Positions 12,001 through 20,493 of a stretch of 23,279 bases of DNA are shown one piece after another. The translations under genes were made by a program, and so were the position numbers. Where the stretch lies: contig JAWQRM010000392.1 in NCBI GenBank assembly GCA_033557675.1, positions 1-23,279 on the forward strand, given 5' to 3'. The notes beneath the pieces were generated by a model. That model was not told the origin of the DNA, made no database searches, and saw only the letters and a list, made by a program, of their open reading frames with translations. How positions within the stretch are numbered: position 1 is the first letter of the stretch; every line of letters starts with the position of its first letter. Source of the stretch: Coptodactyla brooksi (lineage: Eukaryota > Arthropoda > Insecta > Coleoptera > Scarabaeidae).

Positions 12001-15000
12001 CTCCTCCGCGTTCTCCCCTTCTCCTTCATGATTCGTCGCGGGGTGTTCGGTCGAGGGGTGTTCCTCGTGGTCTTCTGCATGACCCGAATCGAAGCCTGTT
12101 ACGACCTCTCCGTACGTCCCCGGCACAGTCGGAATTTCGTGGTGTTCCCAATGGAGTTTCGATTTGTCCGCTTCTTCGTGGCTCGTTACGTCCGTTTTCT
12201 CGTCTAGAGTCTCCGCTAAAGTTGAGCTTTCTGTTTGATCTTGCTCGGGACCTATCGCATGGTCTTCTTCGTGGCTCGTTGCGACCTCGTCTAATGTCCC
12301 CTCCAAAGATGATGTTTCGTCGTGTTCCTTATCGGTTATCGTTTCGTCCGACCCGTGGCTTGCCTCGAGGTATTCTTCGTGGCTCGTCGCTGCCCCCGTT
12401 AAAGTTGACGTTTCATCTTGTTCATTCGGAGTTTTTTTTTTGCCTGGTTCGTGACCTACCGCAAGTCGTTCTTCGTGACTCGTTACAGTCTCGTCCAGTT
12501 CGGTCGCGGGGGAAAACGAGCTTTCGCGGTCTTCCGCCTCAATATGCTCGTCGCCTGTCGCCTCCTGTTCTTCGTGGCTTGATGCGACCCTGTCAGGGGC
12601 TTCTGTTAGTGTTGAGCTTTCGTTGTCCGCGGGACCGGTTAAGGTGGTCCGACCTTTTGATTCCGATGTGCCTTTTCCGATCGCTGTGTCCGCTCCTTGT
12701 TCAGCTCCTTTCCCTTCGTCGCCTGCGAGCGTCGTTCCTAACTTTTCCTCACCATCGGGTTCGTGTTTTGGGCTCGCTTCTACCTGCCCGATGTCGAAAT
12801 TATCTTCGCCGGGCGTACCGGGAACGTGTGTCGTATTCAATTTCACGTTCATGGTTTCCTCCCCTTCTGGCTGCGTTATGTTTTCCTTCTCTTCGAGGGG
12901 TGTCGTTGCGTTCATCCTCTCCGGAAGCACCTCGGTGTCTGGAGGGTGTGGCTCCGTCGTATCCAGTTTCCTTTGAGTAGCGTCCGGCTCTGTCCCGAGC
13001 GACGGAATCTCCGCAGTGCTATTCTCCGTTGGGGCAGTCGCCCGCGTTCCTTTCGTACTCAATTGTTCGGAGGTTTGCTCATCTTCGACGGCCTCGTCGT
13101 GTTCAGCCCGTTCTTCCGTGCTACTCTCCATTCCGGCCGGTTCCGCCGCGCCTGAAGGGACCGCTGGCTTCGCAATTTCGTGTTCGCTTTCGGTTACATC
13201 GTGTGAAGACGCGGCATATTCACTTTGTTCTTCTTCTTCTTGTTCACTGAGCGTTCCCATTGTCGTTTCGCGCTCTTCCAGTGAAGTCAGCGACCCGTGG
13301 TCCTCTTCCAGTTCGGTTTGAGTACTATACTCTTCGCCCTCTGAATACGTGGCCTCGTAATCGTATTTTCCGGCTTCTTCGGTTTGTTGCGTATCCGACG
13401 GCGAGTACTGTCCACGTTCGGCGAATATTGTAGTCGATCGGTACTCTTTTCTAGTATGCGTTTCCGCCTCGGCGGCTTGCCCGAGATACGTCGTCGATTC
13501 TTCGTGACCTTCGGAGATGTGTGCAACTTCGGAATGCGTACGCGGATGCGTAGGTTTCGTGACCCCGCTGCTTCCCTCCTCCTGCGGCTGTTCCGTCACC
13601 GTTTGCACTATTCCGGCATGTCCACTGCTTTCCTCGTACCGCCCTTCCGGCACGTTCTTGCGCATTTCCGTTGTGACGTCATCCTGCGAATAGGCACCGT
13701 GCGCTTCTTCTTCGATACCCACCCTACCATCGAGAGATGTACCTTCGTGCAATTCCGCTGGTCCGGTCGTGGTTCTGTGAAGTGCGGCCTCTTCCGTCGA
13801 ATAAGCACCTTCCTCCATAGAATGTGTTGCTGCAGATAAATCTCCGATTTCAACTCCACCACCTGGAGATGTGCCTTCGTCTAATTCCGCTGGTGCGGTT
13901 GTGGTTCTGTGCGCTGCTATATTTGCCGTCGGCGCTGCTTCCACTTCGTGATGTTCACCTTCTTCCGTTGAATGCGTTACTGCAGATAAATCTTCGATTT
14001 CCACTCCAGTATCTGGAGATGTGCCTTCGTGTAATTCCTCTGGTGTGGTTGTGGATCTGTGAGGGGCGATCTGCGACGTAGGCGCTTCTTCCGCTTTGTA
14101 ATGTTCACCTTCTTCCGTCAGTTGAGGGACTTCCTCCGTAGAATATGTTACTGGCGGCACGACGTCTTCGATTTCGACTTCACTGCCTGGGGATATACCT
14201 TCGTGAAATTCTGTCGGCACGGTTGTGGTTCTGTGAGGTATAATCTGTGATGTTGACGCTTTTTCCGCTGCGCGATGTTCGCCTTCTTCAGCTGAATAAG
14301 GGACTTCTTCTATAGAATGCGTTGCTGCCGATATGGCACCTTTGATTCCCATTCCGCCATCTGGAGGAATGCCTTCGTGTAATTTCGTTGGTGCGGTTGT
14401 GGTTACGCGAGGTGCGATCTGTGTCGTCGGTGCTTTTTCCGCTTCGTGGTATTCGACTTCTTCCGTTGAATAAGGGACCTCTCCTCTGGCTTGTGTTACT
14501 ACAGGTATTACTTTAACTGTGGTTCCACCCTCCTCTTTTGTCAACGGAGGTCGTTTGCTAAGGTCGCCGTGTCCTTTCTCGTAGTAGACTTCTGTAGGTT
14601 GCACTATTTCACTTTGCACGGTAGGTGACTCCTCACGTTCGTCCGATTCTGGCTTGTAAAGATAAGTTTGAGCCAATTCCGTTGTGGGATATTCCTCAGT
14701 TTCGCCCAATTTCTTGGACGTCGTCGCTCCGATGTAAGGGGTAGTTTTCGTGTAGCATATGCATTCAGTTTCGGCGGCGGGAGTTTCTGTAGGTCGGCCT
14801 AACGACAACGTCCTTCCTCCGTTGTTCATTCCCATGGAGTTTTCTTTCTCCTGCAGGTTATAGATAGGTTCGTTGCTCGTCTGATACTTAGCTTGCTCTG
14901 GTGCACCATCCGTTTGTCCCGCCATTTCCGTGGCTGATTGTGTCAATTTTTCGGTCGGTGATGTGTGCGCGTTGATGTGTTTGTCCTGCGTCATCTTCCA

Positions 15001-18000
15001 CGGTACGTCCCAGTTGGGATCGCGATACCCGCCCGTGTCCGCTGCGTTCGTTCCTTGCGCTTTGACGATCGTTTGGTGCGTGTGGGGCTCTGTCGTTCCT
15101 ACCCTTTCGGAGTGGTTCGCGAGTTCCGTTTCGCCGAGGAACAGGTCGGGCAGTTTGTTGATGACCTTTTCGCCGCCGCTGGTCGTGAATATCCCGACCT
15201 CGTGGTACGGCATTGTGACGACGGATATTGCGGGGGTGTTGGTGGTGGTAGGAATGGTGGTGGTCTTTTTGCTGAATAGTACTAATCTGGTGGACTTTGT
15301 CGATTTGGCCGTTGGTACGCGGGTGGACCCGTCTTCCTTCCTCGCGTACGATCCTACATCCGGCAACTTCTTTCTTGCCGCCATCGGCTCGACTTGATAT
15401 CCGCGCGAAATGCTACTAGTGGTCGGTCCCGACATTAATTTGTACAAAGTGGCCAAATGGGCGCTCTTTAATTTTTGCGATTGCTTTTTGACATCTGACG
15501 CGGTACTGCCGAGGTTCAGTTGCACCTCTTCGGGAATCAGTTTAAAGGCCATCGGTTTCGTATTCGTAGCTTCCATTCTTGCCGTGGTAAAAGGCGTCCG
15601 CAGTGACGTTGTTCCGACGCGGTCCGGTTTCGGGTTCATGCCGCATTCGGATTTGTATTCGAAAACGTTAACCGATTTGTATTCGTTATTCGATACACCG
15701 TGGTGTTCTGCAGCGGGGCTCAGTTTGATCTCGTTGTATTCTTGCGCGCGCGGGGACGCGTTGACGTAACTTTTGGTACCGGCGGACGGTTTTCTTGTGT
15801 AGGTGTCCACCGTTGCGAAGCTACCTTTGGTATTGGGTGACTCCCCGTTCACGCGGTAGTCCGGGTAAGCGGCCGTTAGGGGTTCCGTAAACGTAACGCT
15901 CGGTCCCGCAGACGATTTTTGAGGAATGTCTGTACTGAACATACTCGCCGACTGCCTCATTAGTGACGACGGTGAATTCTCGTACATCAAATTCTGTACG
16001 TCGCTGTATGTTTCTGGGGTTGCAGTTTTCTTGGTCTCGCCGTAATAGTAAGGTGATGACGCTTGGCTAGATGTTCTCGCGTTGCAACCTGGGCCCGCGA
16101 ACTTCACTACCGGCTCAAACGAGTGACCGAAAATCCCCGCCACTAAATGTGCGCCGGGTGTGGCTCTCGGGATATTTTCGTCGAAGGCGGCCTCGGTGTC
16201 GGGTTTGTCTATTTTTTCATAACCGAAATTTGTAATGATCGGCGTGTAGCTTTCGATGCCGTAAGGCTTCGCGTTGTCGTTGAACGCTGTCGTCGCGATT
16301 GTGGCGCGAATAGTGATTTCGGGCCTCTTACCCGCCGTGCTCCCCGATTCCCACCTGTAAAATTCGGGTTCGTGTGCCGATTCCTGCCTTTCGGTCACCC
16401 CGACCGTTTCTTGTCGGCTATCCGACGAGTCGTAGCTTCTCGTCGGATACTGGTGCTCGTATGCGGATTCTTCGGCTAGTTTTTCCTCCTCCTTGAGCAT
16501 CTGCAGTACGTTCTTCTCTATTTCCGCTTCTGCATTCTGGGCAGTCGGAATTTGGAAGGCGGACAGGAGTACCTGGTACTCGTTGTGCTCTCCCTCGGTG
16601 GTCTCTGCGAATGGCAACAGGAAGTCGCTCATTTTCGGCGTGGCCCTTGCGATTGCGGGCTGTTGTTCGGGCGCGTTCTTGATTTGCACGAGCAACTTCA
16701 CGGCTTCCTCCAGCGGCATACTCTGCAATTTTTTCCGTTCAACGGCGGCTTCTGGAGAAACGCGCGAAATTTCCTTCCCGGGGGACGAGATCTTACCGTC
16801 CTCGAGCATGCTCACAAATTCCTTCGACAGCGAACTTAGAACCTTCTGCTCGAGCGATTCCTCCGTTTCGGTGTTCCCTTCTGCGCGGTGTTTCGCCGAG
16901 ATATTTTTCGTGTTAAATCGTGAACTGGCGTTGGACGTTACAACGTCAGTCGGCGAGTATAACTCCGAGCTCAAGCAATGTCCCAGGTCTTCGACGAGCT
17001 GCATATAATGTTTGGTTGAGAGCGACTGCGGACAATCTGTAGACATTAGTAGGCTGGTCAACTTCGACTGCGCTTCGGGTATAACGTCGCGCGTTTCCAT
17101 CGCATCTACCTCGCTTTGCTTGTTATCGGGATGTTTGTCGGTGCGGTGTGGCTTGAAGGTGCGTTTCTTACTCATCTCCTCCAGTTTAGTTTGGACGTCG
17201 CAGATATCCACCTCCTCGGTGGGCGCCAGCATTTCTGCCAGCGCCAGCAGACTTTTGTCCATCGTACTGCTTACCCGATGCTGCGGCATTCTTAGTTTAC
17301 ATTTCGTCGAAGACGATTCCTTCTGTGTGGAGGTGAACGGTTTTAATCTACCGCGCTTGCCGCTACTCAATATTCGGCCCACGCTTTCGTCCGGGTTGGA
17401 CGAGGGATCGGTCGGAGAAGTGCGCACGTGTTTCGGAGTCGTAACGTCCCCGTCGTTATCTGCGCGCGCCGACGTCGTCGTCAGGTCGTGCTTATCTCCG
17501 TGCGAGGTCGTGGTATCGAGCGGTCGATAGCCGTCTAAATCGTCGAGGTCCACGACGTCCAGATCGGCGTCGATTTCGACGGGGCCGTTCGTCGACTCGC
17601 CGGATCCGGCGTTCGCGAACAAACTGAGCGGATTCGGGCTCTCCACGTCTCCCAGGTACAGGTCGGAGGTGAGGCCGCCACGTTGCGTCCAATCGGGATT
17701 GACGTAGTCCGCGATGATCATATCCGGAATGTTGCTCGGGTTGTGGTGCGCCTTGGTGGTCTTGCCCAGCTGGACTGCCGCGGGCGAGGTCAACAGATTG
17801 TGAGCCGATATGTCCGGCAGCTTGTACGCGACTTTCGGCTTTTCCGGCGGTGACGTGGCCGGCGCGGCGATCCCCCCCTGCGGAAACTTCGCGAAGTTGC
17901 TCAATTTGTCGAACGTGGCGGGCGGTTGCGCGCCGATACGTTCCGGTAACGTCACGGTGGCTAGAGTGGACGTGGAAGATGAAAATATGTGCAATAGGGC

Positions 18001-20493
18001 TTCTATTTTCGGTATAATATCTTTACCGTCGTCGATGCTTTTCTCGATGTCGATGGGAATTTTAACGTCCTTCGGCAGGGAGCTAAAGCGCGCTATACCC
18101 GATCGTTCGGGATACGGTTTCATTGCGTAAACGTTCGCAGTCGGGCTAAATTTCGGATAGACGGCACGTGTCGGTTCGATTTCCAAGTTGAGAACGGGGC
18201 CCGAGATGCCGGCGGACGGCGTAGTGGTGGGGTCTAGTGCGGCTTCTGATGGAAGAACATGATGTGTATTCATTTCCGATGCAGGAGCTATAACTACCGG
18301 TTGGCCTGTAACAACTACAGGAACCGTTTGTTGCGATGCGACAATGGGAACGACGGTAGCCGGCAATTCGTTAGTACCAAATGTTGGCGAAGGCTGCGAA
18401 GGCGCAATTGCCGATATTGATGGTGGAACCGTTACTGTAGTTGCTTCAGTACTAGTAGCGACCGAGTGAGTGCCGGTTGTGGGTGTGGTTGTAGCTCTTG
18501 TTGTATACGCGAATGGTGTCTCGGTGGCTGGTGGTGATGTGGCAACGGTTGTGGCGGGTAATGATGTGCTTGCTGCAGTCGTCGATAGTTCTGATGTCGC
18601 GAGAGTCGATGCGGACTCAACAGTTGCAGCCGATGTAACCGCTGCACCGGTCGACACTGAACTAACTACACTCGGACTTGAACTTTCTACTGAACTTATA
18701 GATGAAGGGTCTTTATTACTTGTTAATGCAGACACCGTGCTCGGAACCGTTGACCCAGAACTGGAAACTGCCAAAGTTGACAACTCCGTACTCGCTACTG
18801 AAGAACTTGTTTCCGATGAACTTGGAACGGAAGCGCTCGTTTCCTCGGTCCCGCCCCCCTTCTTCGACCAACTCTTTTTAAGAGCGCCTACACTCGGAAC
18901 AGTAGGGGCCATCGCAGCAGCTGCGGTACCGTTCATTGAAAAGCATTCTCCCTCTTCGTCCTTCGGCACCGTCTTCTCCGAGTACATCGTTATAGTGTCC
19001 ATTTTGCCGAATTCGTCCGATTCCGTCGTCGGCTCCGTATGGGCATAGTTTCTCATGCCTTTAAGTTTCACCTCGAGTCGGTCCGACTCCGATGGTATGG
19101 GATCCGCGGGCGCTTCCTCGCCGACAATCTTTTTCTGGGTTTCCTTGCGATTCGAGACGGCGGCCGCACTTTCCTCGCCACCGGAATTCTCTATCGGCGC
19201 GGGAAGCTTGTTGCTCTTCAAACTTGCCATGCCGAAATCTAACACATTTTGCTCGACGGCGGGGAAGGTGCGTTCGGGGGCGGTACCCTCTTGCTGTTTC
19301 GGCATCGAACCTGGTGTGGTGTATATCTCCGAAGGTACTAACGCAGGTAGCGTAGTCTTCAAGTTCACGCTGAGCTCCAAGTCGGTGGATTCTGCAGGCT
19401 TAAGGGCGTCGTGGGTGACTGGCATGTCGGCTAAGCATTGATCGGGCGGTGTGTACGTGTCGTTCTGCGCAGGCTGGCCAGTGCCGGCAGCTGTGGCAGC
19501 CGATGCGTTCGCTTGGACGTGGAACGTTGGGCTCGCCGACGTTGTGGTCGTCTCCTTCGCCAGGAGCACGTTTTCGTCGTGTATCACGTATTCCTCGTTG
19601 TCCTCGTCGGCCACGGTCGTTTGTTTCACCACGTGCTCCTCGATTTCCGCCGTTTCCTCCTCGTTTACCAACGTTGGCATCTCGAGCAAGTTGACGTGCG
19701 TTCGCATCGTGCTTCGCTTCCAGCCCATTACGGGGAGTTCGGTTGTGTCGCGGAGGTCGCCGCCGCCGCCCAAACTCACGAGCCTACTAGAGTGGCGAGT
19801 GGTGGTGCCGGGTGCCGGCCGCTTCGTACTTCGTCGCGTGGTCGTTTCGTCGTCGTCTTGGGTGTCGTCTTCGCTCGTTTGGTTTTCTACGCTTAAGGTA
19901 CTGCGCATTTTCGTTTCGAGTATTAGCGGCTCGTAGATCGACGTGGTGGTTGAAGAGCGGCGCGGCGTCGTCCTCGTGGTGGCCGCTTCTTCGGTACACG
20001 GCTCCGTGAGTTGTTCCACGTCGACGGTGTTCAATTCGAAATGTGCAGGCTTTTGACCGGGGGGCGTGCTTCTGCTGAAGTGCGCTTTTCGCAACGTAAC
20101 GGGCCCCCCTTCCTCCACGTCGTTGAAGAAGCAGTCCTTATCTTTTGCCGTAGTTTTCCTGAACAACTTCGCGGCTGTCATCGGTGTGGACGTTGCGCCG
20201 TGGATTGCCCTCCCGGCGGTCGTCCTGCGAGTCGGTATCTCGTAGATGTCCTCGTTCAAGAGCCAATCGGTCGTCCGGCGCATCAGTGGGAATCTGCGAT
20301 TTCGCTTCTCGGTCGGATCGTTGCGCGTAAAACTCCGCAGCCTACGGAAATTTTGCGGCGGCATGTCTACATCGGATACTTCGCGTACTGTGAATTTGGA
20401 AAGTTCTGGTTTAAAAAACGATTTTCGTCTGAGCGCACGCCGAAAATGTGCTTCCAAACGTTTTTTGCCTTCTTTTTCTTTCTCTTCCTCTTC
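1..20493 (-). CDS. Main body of a giant Thr/Glu/Ser/Pro-rich mucin-like protein, one huge exon, 3' end outside the window
   Basis: This frame is open for 6,831 codons without a stop; the upstream limit is a TAG at 20,494-20,496, and the frame runs off at position 1, so the C-terminus is missing. I do not recognise the protein and assign no function. The translation is dominated by Thr, Glu, Ser, Pro and Asp, with many N-x-S/T sequons, sparse cysteines, and no transmembrane segment that I noticed. These features suggest a secreted, heavily glycosylated, largely disordered matrix, cuticle or mucus protein (inference). Short ordered islands and five repeat families interrupt the disordered chain. 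The first ATG in this frame is at 20,362-20,364, but coding probably enters from the overlapping upstream frame near 20,412. Codons are rich in CpG (ACG, GAC, TCG), unlike the AT-rich flank. No internal intron is needed, although one of length divisible by three could hide. Existence of the coding frame is near certain; the functional class is tentative. Confidence 0.93.
1543..1863 (-). repeat. EDANLF repeat, two copies about 79 residues apart
   Basis: Copies 1,543-1,626 and 1,783-1,863 begin EDANLFNIEQKP and EDANLFVIEKNP and end VIASRPFN and VISSRPLD (residues 6511-6617). A third, weaker relative (EDSSLFSIEEKLPVS, then a VIEEKEPVS echo) lies near 2,180-2,277. The segments between copies are unrelated, so the motif itself appears to be conserved. 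Confidence 0.65.
3424..3897 (-). other. Thr/Ser/Asp-rich low-complexity block
   Basis: Residues about 5833-5990 contain runs such as NADNSTSTETPTTSADDSST and TTDTTDASTTSESTTQSTTS with several sequons. Likely a disordered, glycosylated acidic linker; it is more acidic than the mucin block at 18.3-18.8 kb. Confidence 0.6.
5302..6432 (-). other. Cysteine-rich ordered island (17 Cys in 377 residues)
   Basis: Residues 4988-5364 hold 17 cysteines, far denser than the rest of the chain, including a CC pair in VTTCCDFICIPNSNTCADD. Composition here is more globular, with hydrophobic stretches such as HVHLNGEGLQADVMVGVPNV and GGLGAGISVELTTVDHL. An internal duplication, PYEVLKD (5,863-5,883) and PYKVLKD (5,779-5,799), is spaced 84 bp apart. 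It is probably a disulfide-stabilised extracellular domain. I do not recognise the family. Confidence 0.55.
6430..6489 (-). repeat. Helix-Cys module, copy 5 (degenerate)
   Basis: Begins VNTLADKMSRLGTILEALAC (about residue 4969). It shares the V-x-x-L start and the M-S pair at positions 8-9 with the other copies, but position 12 is Gly and the Cys follows the helix directly. It opens the Cys-rich island. Confidence 0.35.
8353..8619 (-). repeat. 129-bp direct duplication (two copies, 138 bp apart)
   Basis: Positions 8,353-8,481 and 8,491-8,619 are collinear without gaps and nearly identical over long stretches. Both encode variants of EVTTECVLPTDATSRTGPI followed by an acidic Glu/Lys run and GAAAKGD (residues 4259-4347). 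The Cys in VTTEC is kept in both. High nucleotide similarity indicates a recent in-frame duplication. Confidence 0.85.
9139..9255 (-). repeat. Helix-Cys module, copy 4
   Basis: Begins LDTFAQDLMTLLSSTLAQKL (about residue 4047), continues as a hydrophobic helix, then a Thr/Pro linker and an E-C pair. It lies about 100 residues C-terminal to copy 3, so these two copies are near-tandem. Confidence 0.45.
9439..9558 (-). repeat. Helix-Cys module, copy 3
   Basis: Begins MPKWKQAVSEALKSRIEQL (about residue 3946), followed by an NMT sequon and, after a short acidic/Thr linker, an E-C pair. It aligns gap-free with copies 1 and 2 over about 20 residues (A-L at positions 11-12). Confidence 0.5.
10825..10917 (-). 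repeat. Helix-Cys module, copy 2
   Basis: Begins VERAEQQFTMAIGNAM (about residue 3493) and ends at a Cys 30 residues later, after an NVT sequon. Same spacing of hydrophobic positions as copy 1, including VE at positions 1-2 and T at position 9. Confidence 0.5.
11413..11685 (-). repeat. Three SEK-IER repeats of 38-39 residues
   Basis: The variants SEKYVFIERIFEKGKAS, SEKYLVIERVYDKGNTP and SEKIIYIERAYKG begin at 11,685, 11,568 and 11,454 (117 and 114 bp apart; residues 3237-3327). The alternating hydrophobic pattern suggests a short beta strand in each unit. Conservation of SEK, IER and KG in otherwise diverged sequence implies selection on the motif. Confidence 0.75.
12160..12621 (-). repeat. 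Tandem SHEE repeats of 31-36 residues, five units
   Basis: Each unit contains a variant of SSTLAETLDEVATSHEE followed by an acidic, Gly/His-containing linker (residues 2925-3078). The SHEE-encoding block recurs at 12,172, 12,265, 12,373, 12,469 and 12,568, spacings 93, 108, 96 and 99 bp. The His/Glu pairing could bind metal ions or respond to pH, which is speculation. Confidence 0.8.
13690..14481 (-). repeat. Tandem protein repeats of 44-58 residues, five units
   Basis: The core HRTTTAPAELHEGTSPGGGV, then VEIEDLSAATHSTEEG, recurs with variation (residues 2305-2568). The RTTT codon block occurs at 13,765, 13,897, 14,047, 14,221 and 14,395, giving spacings of 132, 150, 174 and 174 bp, all multiples of three. 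Unit length varies by in-frame insertions around the YSTEEGEHHE segment. The first unit (right-hand end) is the most diverged. Confidence 0.85.
16465..17280 (-). other. Ordered helical island
   Basis: Residues 1372-1643 have a normal globular composition with many Leu, Val, Met, Lys and Glu, and several predicted amphipathic helices, for example SLEQKVLSSLSKEFVSMLED, LEEAVKLLVQIKN and EIEKNVLQMLKEEEKLAEE, plus Cys residues after short helices (EVDIC, STDC, LGHC). It resembles no domain I know. It is a good candidate for the functional or assembly part of the chain. Confidence 0.45.
18259..18846 (-). other. Ser/Thr-rich mucin-type domain
   Basis: About 195 residues (850-1045) are largely Ser, Thr, Val, Ala and Pro with few charged residues, for example SSSETSSSVASTELSTLAVS and TTRATTTPTTGTHSVATSTE. 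This is the typical make-up of densely O-glycosylated mucin tracts. Third-position composition is visibly less CpG-rich than the neighbouring Glu/Asp-rich parts, which suggests separate expansion or looser constraint. Confidence 0.6.

Noticed and set aside
20367..20419. A possible 53-base intron (GTTTTT...GATGTAG) that would also bring the two frames together.
   Set aside because: The length restores frame, but the donor is far from the GTRAGT consensus, the acceptor lacks a pyrimidine tract, and 53 bases is at the lower limit for insect introns. Other GT/AG pairs tested here gave lengths that do not produce a -1 shift.
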